A DNA stretch of 64,000 nucleotides from Zymoseptoria tritici IPO323. Its lineage: Eukaryota; Ascomycota; Dothideomycetes; Mycosphaerellales; Mycosphaerellaceae. The stretch covers positions 248,001 through 312,000 of the forward strand of contig NC_018206.1 in assembly GCF_000219625.1 (NCBI RefSeq), read 5' to 3'. Below the pieces are notes generated by a model. The model made no database searches, was not told where the DNA came from, and worked only from the letters and a program-made list of their open reading frames with translations. This document shows, piece after piece, positions 8,929 to 19,234 of the stretch. The translations under genes and the position numbers were made by a program. Position 1 is the stretch's first letter. Each line of letters begins with the position of its first letter.

Positions 8929-10899
8929 TCAGCCAGCCGCGAACGTGCTCTTCTTCCTCAAAGCCTCCCCATAGTACCACAAAATGAAAGGCGCCGGAAA
9001 GCCGACCGCAATACCAATGAACGCGAGGGTGGTGTTTCCCCAACCATAGCCGAGCGCAGAGTACATGTACGGCGCGAATAGAGGAAATGCGAAGCCGCCC
9101 AAACTCCTGAATACGGCCGTCGCAGCGATCGCAGATGCAGCATAACGAGTGTATGCGTCCACGAGGTACGTTTGACAATTCTGAAAGACCAGCTGATTTC
9201 CCGCGGCGAAGATCATGGTCCCGATATTGGGCACGATCCAGTGCGTGCGCTTCTCGGCCGACCAGCCGTAAATGAAAAGACCGACTGGCACCATAATGGC
9301 GCCAGGGAACATGAGCGGTACGCGGAACTCGGAGCGACCTTTGTCGTGGTGTTTGGCTTTGAGCGACTTGTAAATGCGGTCGGCGAATTTGGCGGCGATT
9401 TGTGTGCCGATGAAGAAGCCCAGACCGAGGGAGATGTAATTGAGACCTGATCTGCCGAGAGGTTGGTTGTAGAGATCGGCCCAGACGCGCGGGAAACTGG
9501 CGAGGACGAGGTATAGCGTGCCGTACACGTAGCCGATGTAGAGCGCTAGGACTTGGACGATGGGCTGGGTGAAAAGCAGGATGAAGGGCCGTTTGAAGGC
9601 AGTACCAATGTGGGCGGCGAAGCTTCGGGAAGGGTTGTCGAATTCGGTGTGCAGATCGGTGTTGCCAGTGAGGAGGATCAGACGCTTCTTCTTTCTGGTG
9701 AGGATTTCAGCGGCGTATGTCTCTTTGAGGAAGAAGAAGCCAAGACATCCGACGAAGACGGCACCGATCGAGGTCGACCAGAAGACCCAGCGCCATGTTG
9801 AGTATTGAGCGATGTAGCCGCCAGCGATGGGACCGACCGCTGGACCCAAGAGTGGCATGAGAGAGTACAGCGCCATGGCACGTCCTCTTTCGGTGGGAGA
9901 CCACAGATCTGCGAGCACACCGCCTCCAATGCCGAGAGGTGCACTGCCGCCCAGACCGGAGAGAAAGCGAAATGCAATCATCTGTCCACTTGTGTTGGAG
10001 AAGCCTCCAGCCAGGTTGAAGATGAAGAAGAAGACGTTGCTGAGCTGAAGTACTGTTCTTCGACCGAAGAGCTCCGACAGGGGTCCGAGAAGCAGAGGTC
10101 CAATGGCGAAACCAAGAATGAAGACTGACATGGCTAGCTCAGCCTCGAGCCGTGTCTTCGTACCGAGATCGTCTGCGACCTTTTGCAAGGCAGGAGCGAT
10201 CATGGTGCTGGATACTGGAGATATGAAGGTGAATAACGAGACCGTGACGGTGGCCAGCCATCTCCGCTTGCTGGTCCAGTTCTTGGGATTTTCGGGATCG
10301 TCGGGGCCCTCCCAAGAGACCAGATTGGAGTCTTTCTCGTCTTTGTTGGATCTTCTCGAGGGGTTCCGCTTGATCGTGCCATTCTTTGAGAGCTTGCTCC
10401 TCTTCGATGCATCGCGCACAATCTTGATCTGACCGGACTCTTCGCTCTCATGATCTGTTGGCAGAGGCCAGTCGCCCTGCTTCATTTCCTCATCCCAATC
10501 ATCATCAGTGAGCTCCTCCTCCGCGGCTTGATAGTCATGAACAGCGCCGGCATAGTAATCGAGGTCGCAGACAATGAGATGGAGGTCAACGATACTCTCT
10601 CGAGCACCACTCCGATGTGTTCGCTGCGTTCGTTGAGAGTGAGCCCGATTGAATGCTTGTCCTTCATGAAACCACTCAGGCGGGTCTCTTGTGGATGTGT
10701 TGGCGGAGGCAGCTGTGCGGATTGGTTCGAATTCTTGCGATAGCCACGGGAACTCTTCATTCGTGACGGGCCGGAGCCGTGCTGGTTCGACTTCCTCTAA
10801 AGGGTGGTTCTGTAAGGCATAAGAATCATCCGTCCATCCACTGTAACGAGAAGTCCACGATTTCACGGTGCCTACCGTGCTTCGTGGCGTCTGTGACAT
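8929..10899 (-). CDS. MFS multidrug/polyamine-type transporter (DHA1-like)
   Basis: Single exon, 656 residues. A long polar N-terminal cytosolic extension (about 1-210, Ser/Arg/Glu rich) ends with LVSWEGPDDPENPKNW, the conserved entry to the first helix in fungal DHA1 drug:H+ antiporters. Motif A follows as GPLSELFGRRTVL (about 272-284) and motif C as LGPAVGPIAGGYI, which marks antiporters. About twelve hydrophobic segments follow, ending in FILWYYGEALRKKSTFAAG. It likely exports toxins or polyamines at the plasma membrane; the substrate is unknown. Family members are usually 500-600 residues, so the N-terminal tail is long. It is divergent from the gene at 11631. Confidence 0.9.
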   Translation of the reverse strand: MSQTPRSTVGTVKSWTSRYSGWTDDSYALQNHPLEEVEPARLRPVTNEEFPWLSQEFEPIRTAASANTSTRDPPEWFHEGQAFNRAHSQRTQRTHRSGARESIVDLHLIVCDLDYYAGAVHDYQAAEEELTDDDWDEEMKQGDWPLPTDHESEESGQIKIVRDASKRSKLSKNGTIKRNPSRRSNKDEKDSNLVSWEGPDDPENPKNWTSKRRWLATVTVSLFTFISPVSSTMIAPALQKVADDLGTKTRLEAELAMSVFILGFAIGPLLLGPLSELFGRRTVLQLSNVFFFIFNLAGGFSNTSGQMIAFRFLSGLGGSAPLGIGGGVLADLWSPTERGRAMALYSLMPLLGPAVGPIAGGYIAQYSTWRWVFWSTSIGAVFVGCLGFFFLKETYAAEILTRKKKRLILLTGNTDLHTEFDNPSRSFAAHIGTAFKRPFILLFTQPIVQVLALYIGYVYGTLYLVLASFPRVWADLYNQPLGRSGLNYISLGLGFFIGTQIAAKFADRIYKSLKAKHHDKGRSEFRVPLMFPGAIMVPVGLFIYGWSAEKRTHWIVPNIGTMIFAAGNQLVFQNCQTYLVDAYTRYAASAIAATAVFRSLGGFAFPLFAPYMYSALGYGWGNTTLAFIGIAVGFPAPFILWYYGEALRKKSTFAAG

Positions 10900-11630
10900 T
10901 CTCGCAGGATCGTGGTGCGGAGAAGGAAACAGATACGGCAGATTCCGTCAGTCTGGGCAATCGTCTCAATTTGTATGGCTCGATCGTGGCTAAGCGGAGT
11001 AGCTGACCGATGCGTTGGAAAGTGTCATTGTAGATTTGAGGTGGACCGATCCTGCGAAGGACGAGCGTGCTGCGGAGAGGTGACATTTTCGGCTTCCAAC
11101 TCGATGACCATCATGTTGCACCACGCCATGTTGTGGCGCCGGGTATGCATGTTTTGGAAGCAATGCCTTGCTCAAAGGCGTCGAAGGCGAGGGAGCATCT
11201 AAACTGGGCGGTCTGATTGCGAGATTTGATCTTGGTTGGTTGTTGGATGTGATCCGGCATGCGGGCAGGGATGCGTGGGGAGCCGGTCTGGAGGATCTGT
11301 GTCGGCTGCGGATAAGATGTATGTTTGGCAAGCACGTGGTAAGATCGACTCGGCGTCGCGATGTTGCAGAGTCCGTCATGGCCATGGTCCTTTGCGGTGA
11401 GAAGTCGGCAGATCAAGGAGTGAAGTCGTCGGGTCGAGTGTGAGGCGGACTTTGGTATCGCAACAAGCGCACGTGAGAGAGTCGAAGCCATCCAATCCGA
11501 CCGAGACAGGCTTACTAAGCACCAAGTGGTGATGGATGTTCTCCCGGTCTCCACACTCCCGACCTTCCTAGATTCCGTATCGACATACAACGAGACGCAG
11601 CACCGAACGTGCTGTGTACACGCCATCAAG
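10900..11630. promoter_or_regulatory. Divergent intergenic region, MFS transporter / hypothetical gene
   Basis: 730 bp between oppositely oriented starts. Overlapping frames occur on both strands (for example minus 11111-11644) with arginine- and serine-rich translations and no domain, typical of G+C-rich fungal intergenic DNA. A CACGTG lies at about 11471. Nothing else is assigned. Confidence 0.45.
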
Positions 11631-12882
11631 ATGAGTGTGCCCAATATCTCACAAGCAGCGGTAGCAGGCAGTACGAATTCGTGGCGCTTAGCAGACTTTG
11701 ATCGTCGTGTCTACTCGGACCGCGTTGATGAGCTCCTCCCTCATGATGAACGTCTACTCACTGCGATTGCGCATAAGGTATCTTAGATTCTCGATTTCCG
11801 TCGTGATTGTGATTCGTGTGTCTACCTTGCTGTGTGCACTTCACTGTTCGCACTTCTCTTTTCCGCACTTCACTTCCCATGGTTTCGCTGTTTCTTTTCC
11901 AATTTTCTTCGCAACAAGCAACGACTCCAGGACATACCACGGGAGCTACATCCTATCAGGAATTCGCCACCTCGGTCATGGAGATACCCTCAAATAACTC
12001 GGTGAATGATGTCGAAATTCCTTGGAGCGAGAGGGACAGAACATGCCCGCCGGAGTGCTTCGAAGATGAGACGGTCTCGGTCCAGATAAAGGTCAGTCGA
12101 ATACACTGCTCCACGATCAAAGTGCGCGCCACTAACAGCTCAGACAGGCATTCGAATACCCCAATGAGGGCCAGTTGCTCAACCATTTGAATGGCAACTT
12201 CCACACCGCAGAAAAGAAGTTCGAGCGTGCCGCCGAAGGCCGGCATTCCGAGGATCCAGACGAAGGCTACAGCTGCATTCTGTGCGAGCAGTCCGAGGGA
12301 GACCGCTTGCATCATTTGCAGGACGGCAAAGTTCCTACAACGAAGTTCCCGAACCTTCATCGCCTTATGGCTCATGTTAGGAGCAGTACCGCCGATACTG
12401 ACGTCCGGAAGCATGATGAGCTGAAGGCCTTGGCTGGTTTCTACGATCCCGCTCCAGCACCGCGAAAGGACTCGCAAACCGAGATCAAAGCGGCGCAGGC
12501 TAGAGAGGAGGACTTGAAAAAGATGGGCATTGAAGTGGTGAAGATGCGCCCTGCTTTTGGCATCGACCCTTATCCTCATCCTCACATGCCGGGACTTGTT
12601 CGAGGTATGCCACACAGAGATGGCATCCCAGCGAAGTTCGAGACATCCCTACAATACGGAGCAAACTCTGTGAGCGTGGGCATCCCTCTCAAGTTTGCGA
12701 CATCCTTGCAATATGGAGCATCACCTACGACTTCTGGCATCCCTTCGGCCTTTCAAGACAGCCTTACAATCGGCTCCGTCGCTTCTGGCACTGTCTCGAC
12801 CCTAACGCGCACTTCAGCAGCGCCTGGACCTTCACAGAGATCTGCAACATGTCCTCCAGCAGTCGACTCGCACGCATGCTGA
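11631..12882 (+). CDS. Hypothetical protein with a C2H2-like motif and three GIP repeats
   Basis: The model has three exons (introns 11778-11959 and 12092-12147), giving 337 residues. The second intron is firm (donor GTCAGT, branch ACTAAC). The first, 182 bp, is inferred from frame; a shorter protein starting at 11978 is the alternative. The middle contains YSCILCEQ about 30 residues before LHRLMAHVRS, a Cys2...His pattern like a loose zinc finger. Near the C-terminus three approximately 20-residue units repeat: GIPAKFETSLQYG, GIPLKFATSLQYG, GIPSAFQDSLTIG. The tail is Ser/Thr/Pro rich. I do not recognise the family. The stop codon falls inside one arm of an inverted repeat shared with 8757-8853. 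Confidence 0.6.
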
Positions 12883-12974
12883 GATTAGCTGCAACCATCC
12901 TTTTTTCACGTTCAACCACACTTTCCATATATGCTTGAACGCTGAGAGCATTAATGGAGGGATTTCTGTTCTGG
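12875..12974 (+). repeat. Diverged inverted repeat, copy B
   Basis: Partner of 8757-8853 in opposite orientation. It starts at the last codons of the upstream gene and runs into its 3' flank. In a frame different from that gene it reads HPFFTFNHTFHICLNAES, similar to the other copy. The pair brackets the MFS transporter and the hypothetical gene, about 4 kb apart. Confidence 0.6.
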
Positions 12975-13188
12975 TTGTCTGTGTCGCTATCGACTCCTCC
13001 GCCGCGCAGCCCTCAACGCCTGGCCCAGCAGCCATCTGTGTTCTGCTAATCGCATAAGCAGATATTGTCGCATCGAATTGCAATTACTGCAGTGTGCCAT
13101 GCCCAGGAAGGCGTGTGCATTTCCGCTTTCCCAATCTCATAAATCAAACAAAAGTGCAAAAGGTATCATCGTCTCATCCCCTTTCCGC
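12883..13188. other. Convergent 3' region between the hypothetical gene and SPT16
   Basis: About 300 bp between converging stop codons. It contains most of repeat copy B and a short AT-richer stretch (CATAAATCAAACAAAAGTGC) close to the SPT16 stop that may serve as its 3' end signal. No gene is seen. Confidence 0.5.
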
Positions 13189-16100
13189 TCAACGCTTTTT
13201 GCCCTTCGACTTGGACTTGCCTCGGTCAGAGTCCTCATCGTCCAGTCCTCCCTCGCGGTCCTTCCGCTTCGCTTTCTTCTCCATTTCGTCCCAATCTTCG
13301 CCTTCCTCATCATCACTACCATCGTCGGCTTCACTCGCCTCTGCGCTGGCATCGTCGTCGAACTCTGATTCGTCTTCACTAGAGACGTCGCTCGCGAGAT
13401 CCTCTTCGCTGACTTCGAACGCGCTCTCCTCCGACTCCTCGTCTTCCCCTTCCGAGTCAGACTCGTTGGACAAGAATGACCATCCACCCTCCTTGAAAAA
13501 CTCATGAGGGTCTTGAATCACAGTCTTCATGATGGTCGCCCAGTTGAGGTTGAGTGGACCTTCGGAGAAGGGAATATCAACGCTGTCAAGCCAGTCACGC
13601 ACACCATCGAGAGCTTCCACGGGAATGGTGTTGATGTGTGATGGCGGACGGGTAAAGTCCTTGAAGACGATGACCATGTCGAATTGCTTCAGTCCGAACT
13701 GTACACGTTCGAGATGAACGACCTCAATATCGGTGAGGGTGAGTACCAAGAATGGAGGCTCAGTGAGCTGGACAAGGCAGTCGGTTGTTGGCTGGATGGT
13801 GACGGAGCTGCGACTCGGCACACCGTTGAAACCCAACTCGCGGAATGGCATGTCGACGGAGATGCCCTCACTCTTGCCGGCATCGGCAATTTTCTCGGCA
13901 AAGTTGCGGAACTCCTTGTCGAGCAAAGCACGACGGCGCTTCTCCTCCTGCTCAGCCTCGAATTCCTCCTCATCTCCGTAACGATGCTTGCGTTTCCGGT
14001 TGCCAGTCTCGTCGAATTGCATCTCGGTAGCCTCGCGGTAGAATTGAAGGTCCTTGGTCTTCTTCTTGCCAAGAATGATCGGATTGATGAGATGCACGTG
14101 GATGATGACGATCAATTCGCCCACACACGGCTGGAAGAAGAGGTGCTTGATGTTGCCGAAGAGAATGTCGATCTTTTGGTTGCCCAAATGGTTGTATCGC
14201 AGACCATTTTGGTGAATCTCAACCGCACCACCCACACGCTTGCTCTCGATGGCTGGTCGGAGGTAGATGTTCTCCAATCGGAATGGGCGGCGGTTGCGGA
14301 TTTCGATCAATTTGTCCTGCTCGACAACATCCTCCATGTCCTTCTTCTCTTGCTCCTTGCGCACTGCTGACTTCTTGATCTCGGTAATCTGATCCTTGAT
14401 GTCCTCCATGCGCGAGTTGTCCTTGCTGCGGAAAGTGAGTGACCGGATGAATTGCGCATTGGGGTCTTCAAAAGGCTGATCGTCTTTTCTGCCGACACCT
14501 TGGCCAGGAGAGAGGAAGTTGATGCGCAGATAGCAGAAGCCGCCCTCTGTGCTAGTTGTTGCATTCTTGACTGTATTGATGTGGAATGGCACTGGACGAC
14601 CCATGATTGGGAGGACAAGAGAGTAGTTCTTTTGATCCACAAGGACTTCCAACTGCTTGACTCGAGCAGGAAATTGGGTGTCTCGTTTGTACGACTCGAA
14701 TCGCTTGAATTTCTTTTCCTCGGTTCCGTTCAGATTGCCGTGTCCTTCGGTGTACTGTGCCAGACCCTCCTTGTGTTTCTTGTCGTGCAGCTCCTTTTGA
14801 TGCTCTCGTCGTGCAGCCTCTTTCTCTTCGTTCTGGGTAGCACCGCCTTGTCCGCGCAGGCGGGTCTTGGTGATGTTTGACGAAGCCACGGCGCCCACGC
14901 GCGGGTCCTTCTTTGGCTTGGCCTTGGGCTTCGCCTCCTGCTCGTCTTCATCGTTGAAGAAGAATGATGCACTCTCCATATCCCGCGGCGCATCCTTGGT
15001 GAAGCAGTAGGCGTCTCCAGTACCGGTCACACGGACAGTGTCGCTCAGCAGGAGTGAGTATGTGGCATCTCGCTTCTTGTCTCGCGGACTGGGGTTTTCG
15101 AGGTTGGCGAAACCAGTGGTGATCGCAAAGGTCATGCCATCCTTGAGCTGACGGGTGTTCTTTGCGTTCAGTACCAGAGTGCTGTCCTTGGCTTCAATAC
15201 CAATACCCGCTCCGACCGACTTCACAAAGTTCTCGACCAGTTCCGGCTTCTTGGCTTTGATCACAGCCACGGCCTTGTTGTACACATCCTTGGCCTGAAC
15301 TCCATCGCGCAACTCCTTGATGACTGCCTCGTGGACGGACAACAGAAGCTTGTACATGCTCTCCTGAGTCTTGTTCGGCTCGACGAGATATGTGCGGGCG
15401 ATGGTGGAAGCGTAGGTCTGATATCGCAGGCCAAGGGCAGAGATGATCACACCAGGCTGGTGCAGGTTGTTGTCGTCTGGCTCAGTTGCGAGTTTGAGGT
15501 CGAAGTTTCCGCCACTCTGCACGGATGGTGGCACGCTCCAGTCCAGTTGCAGAGAGTCGAACTTGCCGACACCCTTGATGCCGCGGAAGAACTTCTCATC
15601 GTCCAGCTTGTTACTGACCTTTTCCGCGAATGCCTTGTGCGTAATCTTCTTCTCCTTGTCGAGGATGTCGGACATGGTCTCGACGAAGTAGTCCTTCATG
15701 ACGTAGGCAGAAGCACTTGCGGCGTTGCGAATCGCACGGAGCTCGTTCTCGTCCTTGACGGCCATGGCAGCGGACAGAGCAGCGCTCACGTCGACCTCCT
15801 CCACATCCTTGCTGATATCGCCAAATGCACTCTTCCATTCCGCGACAAATGGTCCAGTGGAAGTCTCCTTTGTGAGTACGCCGACCTTCTTGCCGGCGGT
15901 CTTGATAGTCTCAAGCATGCGCTCGAACTGCTTGGTGTTCTCCTCGGCATCCTTGCCACGGACCAGAATCTCCACCGGTGTCTTGCCATCCTTCAGCACC
16001 TCCAAGTATGCAGCCTTTTTCTTCGTCGTGACGATGTACATGGCCTCGAGTGTGATGAGGAATAGAGTGGCGGGAAACTCATAGCCTAGCAGCCAGAATT

Positions 16101-16278
16101 GCAGACCATTTGCCTTGTGAAATCCTTGAGCCTCGTCGCTCTTGCCCATGACCACCACGATGCTGCCCGCATCTCCAAAGACATGATTGCCGCTGCGCTT
16201 GTCGCCCTTCCACGCGGTGATGAGGTTCGACAGACGGTTGTGGAACACGGCCTTGTCGATGCTCACTTCGTCCGCCAT
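13189..16278 (-). CDS. SPT16: FACT complex subunit Spt16
   Basis: Single exon, 1029 residues from the Met of MADEVSIDKAVF; an in-frame upstream extension of 98 codons is His/Pro/Arg low-complexity leader and was not used. Histone chaperone that reorganises nucleosomes during transcription and replication, working with Pob3 in the nucleus. In order: an aminopeptidase-P-like N-lobe (about 1-440, catalytically dead in this family), the dimerisation middle (GNLNGTEEKKFKRFESYKRD), a tandem PH/Rtt106-like domain (RPFRLENIYLRPAI...GNIKHLFFQPCVGELIVIIHVHLINPI), and a very acidic C-terminus followed by a Lys-rich end (KSKSKGKKR). Length matches yeast Spt16 (1035). Shares a divergent promoter with the carrier gene at 16618. 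Confidence 0.96.
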   Translation of the reverse strand: MADEVSIDKAVFHNRLSNLITAWKGDKRSGNHVFGDAGSIVVVMGKSDEAQGFHKANGLQFWLLGYEFPATLFLITLEAMYIVTTKKKAAYLEVLKDGKTPVEILVRGKDAEENTKQFERMLETIKTAGKKVGVLTKETSTGPFVAEWKSAFGDISKDVEEVDVSAALSAAMAVKDENELRAIRNAASASAYVMKDYFVETMSDILDKEKKITHKAFAEKVSNKLDDEKFFRGIKGVGKFDSLQLDWSVPPSVQSGGNFDLKLATEPDDNNLHQPGVIISALGLRYQTYASTIARTYLVEPNKTQESMYKLLLSVHEAVIKELRDGVQAKDVYNKAVAVIKAKKPELVENFVKSVGAGIGIEAKDSTLVLNAKNTRQLKDGMTFAITTGFANLENPSPRDKKRDATYSLLLSDTVRVTGTGDAYCFTKDAPRDMESASFFFNDEDEQEAKPKAKPKKDPRVGAVASSNITKTRLRGQGGATQNEEKEAARREHQKELHDKKHKEGLAQYTEGHGNLNGTEEKKFKRFESYKRDTQFPARVKQLEVLVDQKNYSLVLPIMGRPVPFHINTVKNATTSTEGGFCYLRINFLSPGQGVGRKDDQPFEDPNAQFIRSLTFRSKDNSRMEDIKDQITEIKKSAVRKEQEKKDMEDVVEQDKLIEIRNRRPFRLENIYLRPAIESKRVGGAVEIHQNGLRYNHLGNQKIDILFGNIKHLFFQPCVGELIVIIHVHLINPIILGKKKTKDLQFYREATEMQFDETGNRKRKHRYGDEEEFEAEQEEKRRRALLDKEFRNFAEKIADAGKSEGISVDMPFRELGFNGVPSRSSVTIQPTTDCLVQLTEPPFLVLTLTDIEVVHLERVQFGLKQFDMVIVFKDFTRPPSHINTIPVEALDGVRDWLDSVDIPFSEGPLNLNWATIMKTVIQDPHEFFKEGGWSFLSNESDSEGEDEESEESAFEVSEEDLASDVSSEDESEFDDDASAEASEADDGSDDEEGEDWDEMEKKAKRKDREGGLDDEDSDRGKSKSKGKKR

Positions 16279-16617
16279 GGTGAGACGCTGCCGTGGGTGG
16301 TGATGAATTGACAGGCCCAGGCGGTGTTTCGATGGTGGAAGGTGAGGCGGGGGTGTTGAAGAGAGGTATCGGTGTCGTCGGTGGTGATGTCGGTGATGAA
16401 GAAGAAGTGGAGTGGAAGTGGTTTGGAAGTGCACGAAAGCGACGCGGTCGAAGCGCGAGGCTGCCAAGGTCTTTGATTGGTTCGCTTGTGACGACTTCAG
16501 GTTGCTTCTTCCATAAGGTATGCTCGTGACATTCACCTCAAACGGCCCGACGACTTCCTTCTGAAGATTCACCTCTCACACACACAATGAGCTAACGAGA
16601 GCTGATACTCCGTTGGC
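16279..16617. promoter_or_regulatory. Divergent promoter SPT16 / mitochondrial carrier
   Basis: 339 bp between two start codons on opposite strands. The SPT16 side is rich in CAC/ACC repeats (minus strand), the carrier side has a CACACACACA run at about 16576. No TATA box is obvious. Both genes are housekeeping in character, consistent with a bidirectional promoter. Confidence 0.5.
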
Positions 16618-18026
16618 ATGCTCCAAGGCTCGAGCGATGGAGCGAGCAGTGTTGCTGTTGCACGCGACGACGGCGTTGATGTCAACGCGGTAAAGAAGAA
16701 GAAGCGCAAGGAACATAGCGCAACAGGTATCTGCGACTTTCACTATATCGATTCAATTTACAACTTCTGACAATCACAGGTTTCTACGCAGCTTCTATGA
16801 GAGCTATCAGTGCCCGCGCGTTGACCTTTTGGTTTCGTGCACCTGCCAAAGCCTTCTTCCGATCGAGGATAGAGTAAGTCGTTCTGCCTTCGTCTCCTCT
16901 GTCCAACTGTCCCTTCTGACTTGGCGACACAGTTATATGGTACGCATCTCTCGGTCGGCCTCTGCTCCGTCTTGCATCCCCTGACTCTCTTTGCCAGGGC
17001 TATGCGCGAGCCATCAATCCTCATGTCCGAGCAGGTGAATCCTGGAGCTGGAGAATGACCTCCCCGGCCCTGCTCTATAGTGCAGTGCAGCGGCAAGGCT
17101 GGAAGTTCTTTCCGAATCAGCTACTCCCTCCGCTTCTGGCCAACACCGCGATTGGAGCCGCTCTCTACACGGCCTATCTACAGACCCTCGGAATGTTGCA
17201 TGAGCCTTCCTCACGACCCAACAAGCGCATCTACCCTCCTCCGTCCTTCCAGACCTGCTTCGCTGCTGGCATGGTCGCTGGAACCGTCCAATCCCTCTTC
17301 GCAGCCCCGCTAGACGCCCTTCAGACTCGCTTCCAATCATCCGAGATGCAGGTAGGCAAATACCGGGACATGTGGCAGTATGCACGGCTCAAGCTCCTCG
17401 AGATCGGTCCTCGCGGAATCTTCGCCGGCTGGTCGCTGTCCCTGGCCCGCGACTCCCTCGGTTCCGGTTTCTTCTTCGCCACATTCGAGGTCGTCAAGTC
17501 GCAAGCCTTTTACGGCTTCGTCAGCACCTATTACGGCTCGTTATCGAAACTCTCCACTCGCCAGCGTGAGTCTATCTCAGCCCAGCAGGAACTGTACGCA
17601 CGTCCTGAGATACGTCCGCACTACATGGTCGAGCCAACATTCCTCCTCCTCGCCGGCGCAACGGCTTCGATCGCTCAGGCACTGGTCCATCATCCCGTGT
17701 CTCGCATACAAGACGTGCACTACCGTCGTCTAGAATGGATCGACGGACACTCCCATGCGGTCCACCAATCCCGCGAAGCACGACTTTCCGTGTTGAAGGT
17801 CTACGCTCAAGCGTACCGCAAAACGGCGCGATATTGTCTCGTCCTGGCGCGGCGAGCGGGAGGATTGCGGCAATGGGTGTACCGGGACTTTTGGTTGAAT
17901 ACTCTGCGGCAGGTTCCAAGTACGAGCGCAGGGCTTATCGTGTTTGAAATTGTGAGGAGGAAGTATGCGAGTGAGGAGGACGCGGTGAGGATACCAAAGG
18001 GCGGATACGATATCGTGCTGTTCTGA
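16618..18026 (+). CDS. Mitochondrial carrier family protein, four exons including a 7-nt exon
   Basis: Exons 16618-16726, 16780-16873, 16933-16939 and 16998-18026 give 412 residues. The frame across exons 2-4 is kept only if the 7-nt exon (T TAT ATG) is included, reading RSRIDYMGYARAINP; skipping it causes a stop within about 20 codons. The N-terminus has KKKKRK. Carrier signatures: APLDALQTRFQ (Px[D]xx[R] in loop 1) after a hydrophobic segment, GPRGIFAGWSLSLARDSLGSGFFF (second repeat), and a degenerate HHPVSRIQDVHY in the third. Only part of the classic three-fold repeat is canonical, so the substrate cannot be predicted. It presumably sits in the inner mitochondrial membrane. Confidence 0.82.
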
Positions 18027-19234
18027 AAGCATAGACGAAGATCATGGAACCGTGTCATTCGGTCGTTGCCGACCGTTTTCTCTCTCTGAGCGTCACGTTC
18101 ACAAGGGTCAGCGGTGTTTGTACAGCGGTGCAAGATCTACCACTGTCGGAGAGACAGTCTCGGACACTGCACTCTGTATTCCCTATGGAGACTTACTACA
18201 CTCTCCTGTTGTCCCGCCGATTCGTTCAATGTCCCTGTGTTTAGCCAGTTCGTATAGACATTCATTCTACAGGCAAAGACCCAACGGCTGTGCCTTGCAT
18301 GCCACGAGAATCAAGGACATCGAAACGAGCGCCGCGGAACTTGACCATGTGCAGTTCTCGAGGGCCACAGTCATTGCACGTTGTGGGTCGTGGCTTTGCA
18401 ACGACCGTCGACCAGAAATTCTACATCAACAACTAGCACTACGACTGATGACGAATATTTTTCAGCAAAGCCTCTTCAACTTCAAGAATCATGCGGCATG
18501 CTGTTCGTCCTCGTACTATGCTCTCGAGTGATGCACGATGGACCAGCGTGCATTTGGTGAACAACCCAAACCCTAACCCTAAGCATCGCAATCGTCAAAT
18601 ACAGGCTGATGAGCACGCGCCGTTGCATTTCGACCAGCTCCTTGAGCAAAGCCTGACTGGAACAAGATGTCGTGCGATGAGACAGTTGATACAACGAACC
18701 TCCTGGACAATCAGCCATATTTTCCGGCGCAGTGCGAAGTTGTCTCGACCGACTCAACGAGCCTGACAACGGAGCTCAACCAACGGTGCTCAAACCACAA
18801 CCCCTAAAAGCAGCACACGAAAGTAGTGGTGAAGTAGAATTTTCATTACATTAAAGCATAGCTGATTCTGCTTCTAAACACACACATTCTCAACATACAT
18901 ACATACACGCAAAACGCGCACGGATATCCTCTTGTTCTGTTTCCTGAGTCGTTTCATTGCGGAATAGATGGTACTCTGAGAGGCTTCAAAGATCCACTAA
19001 GGTTGAGCTGGATCGATGGATGGGGGAGAGGTGGTGGGTATTCGTCGTGGTAGTTCTGAGGTCCTTCCGATCGTCTGTTGTGCGACGGTTCGTTCATCGT
19101 TCGAGATTCGGCAACACATCCGATGATGAATCGCTCGTCTCGGTGGTCCTGGGAGAGCGCGGATTTATACGAATGGTTTACTCGTACCTGAGCGGAGAGT
19201 CAGCAACAGAACCTCCAGAGATACAGCATCGCGA
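18027..19234. other. Convergent intergenic region
   Basis: 1.2 kb between the carrier stop and the SUR7-like stop. Scattered short frames on both strands have no domains. Two tandem CCCTAA units at 18571-18582 resemble telomeric sequence but are too few to mean anything. AT-rich, CA-repeat-containing DNA at 18835-18915 (ACACACAC, ATACATACATACA) probably lies at the 3' end of the SUR7-like mRNA. Confidence 0.5.

Noticed and set aside
11111..11644. 177-codon minus-strand frame upstream of the hypothetical gene
   Set aside because: Overlaps the start of the plus-strand gene, has no recognisable domain, and is Arg/Ser/Thr low complexity.
13684..14370. 228-codon plus-strand frame inside SPT16
   Set aside because: Antisense of a conserved FACT subunit; Leu/Val-rich translation is a mirror of the charged sense strand.
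18571..18582. CCCTAACCCTAA, telomere-like repeat
   Set aside because: Only two units inside ordinary gene space; not evidence of an internal telomere.
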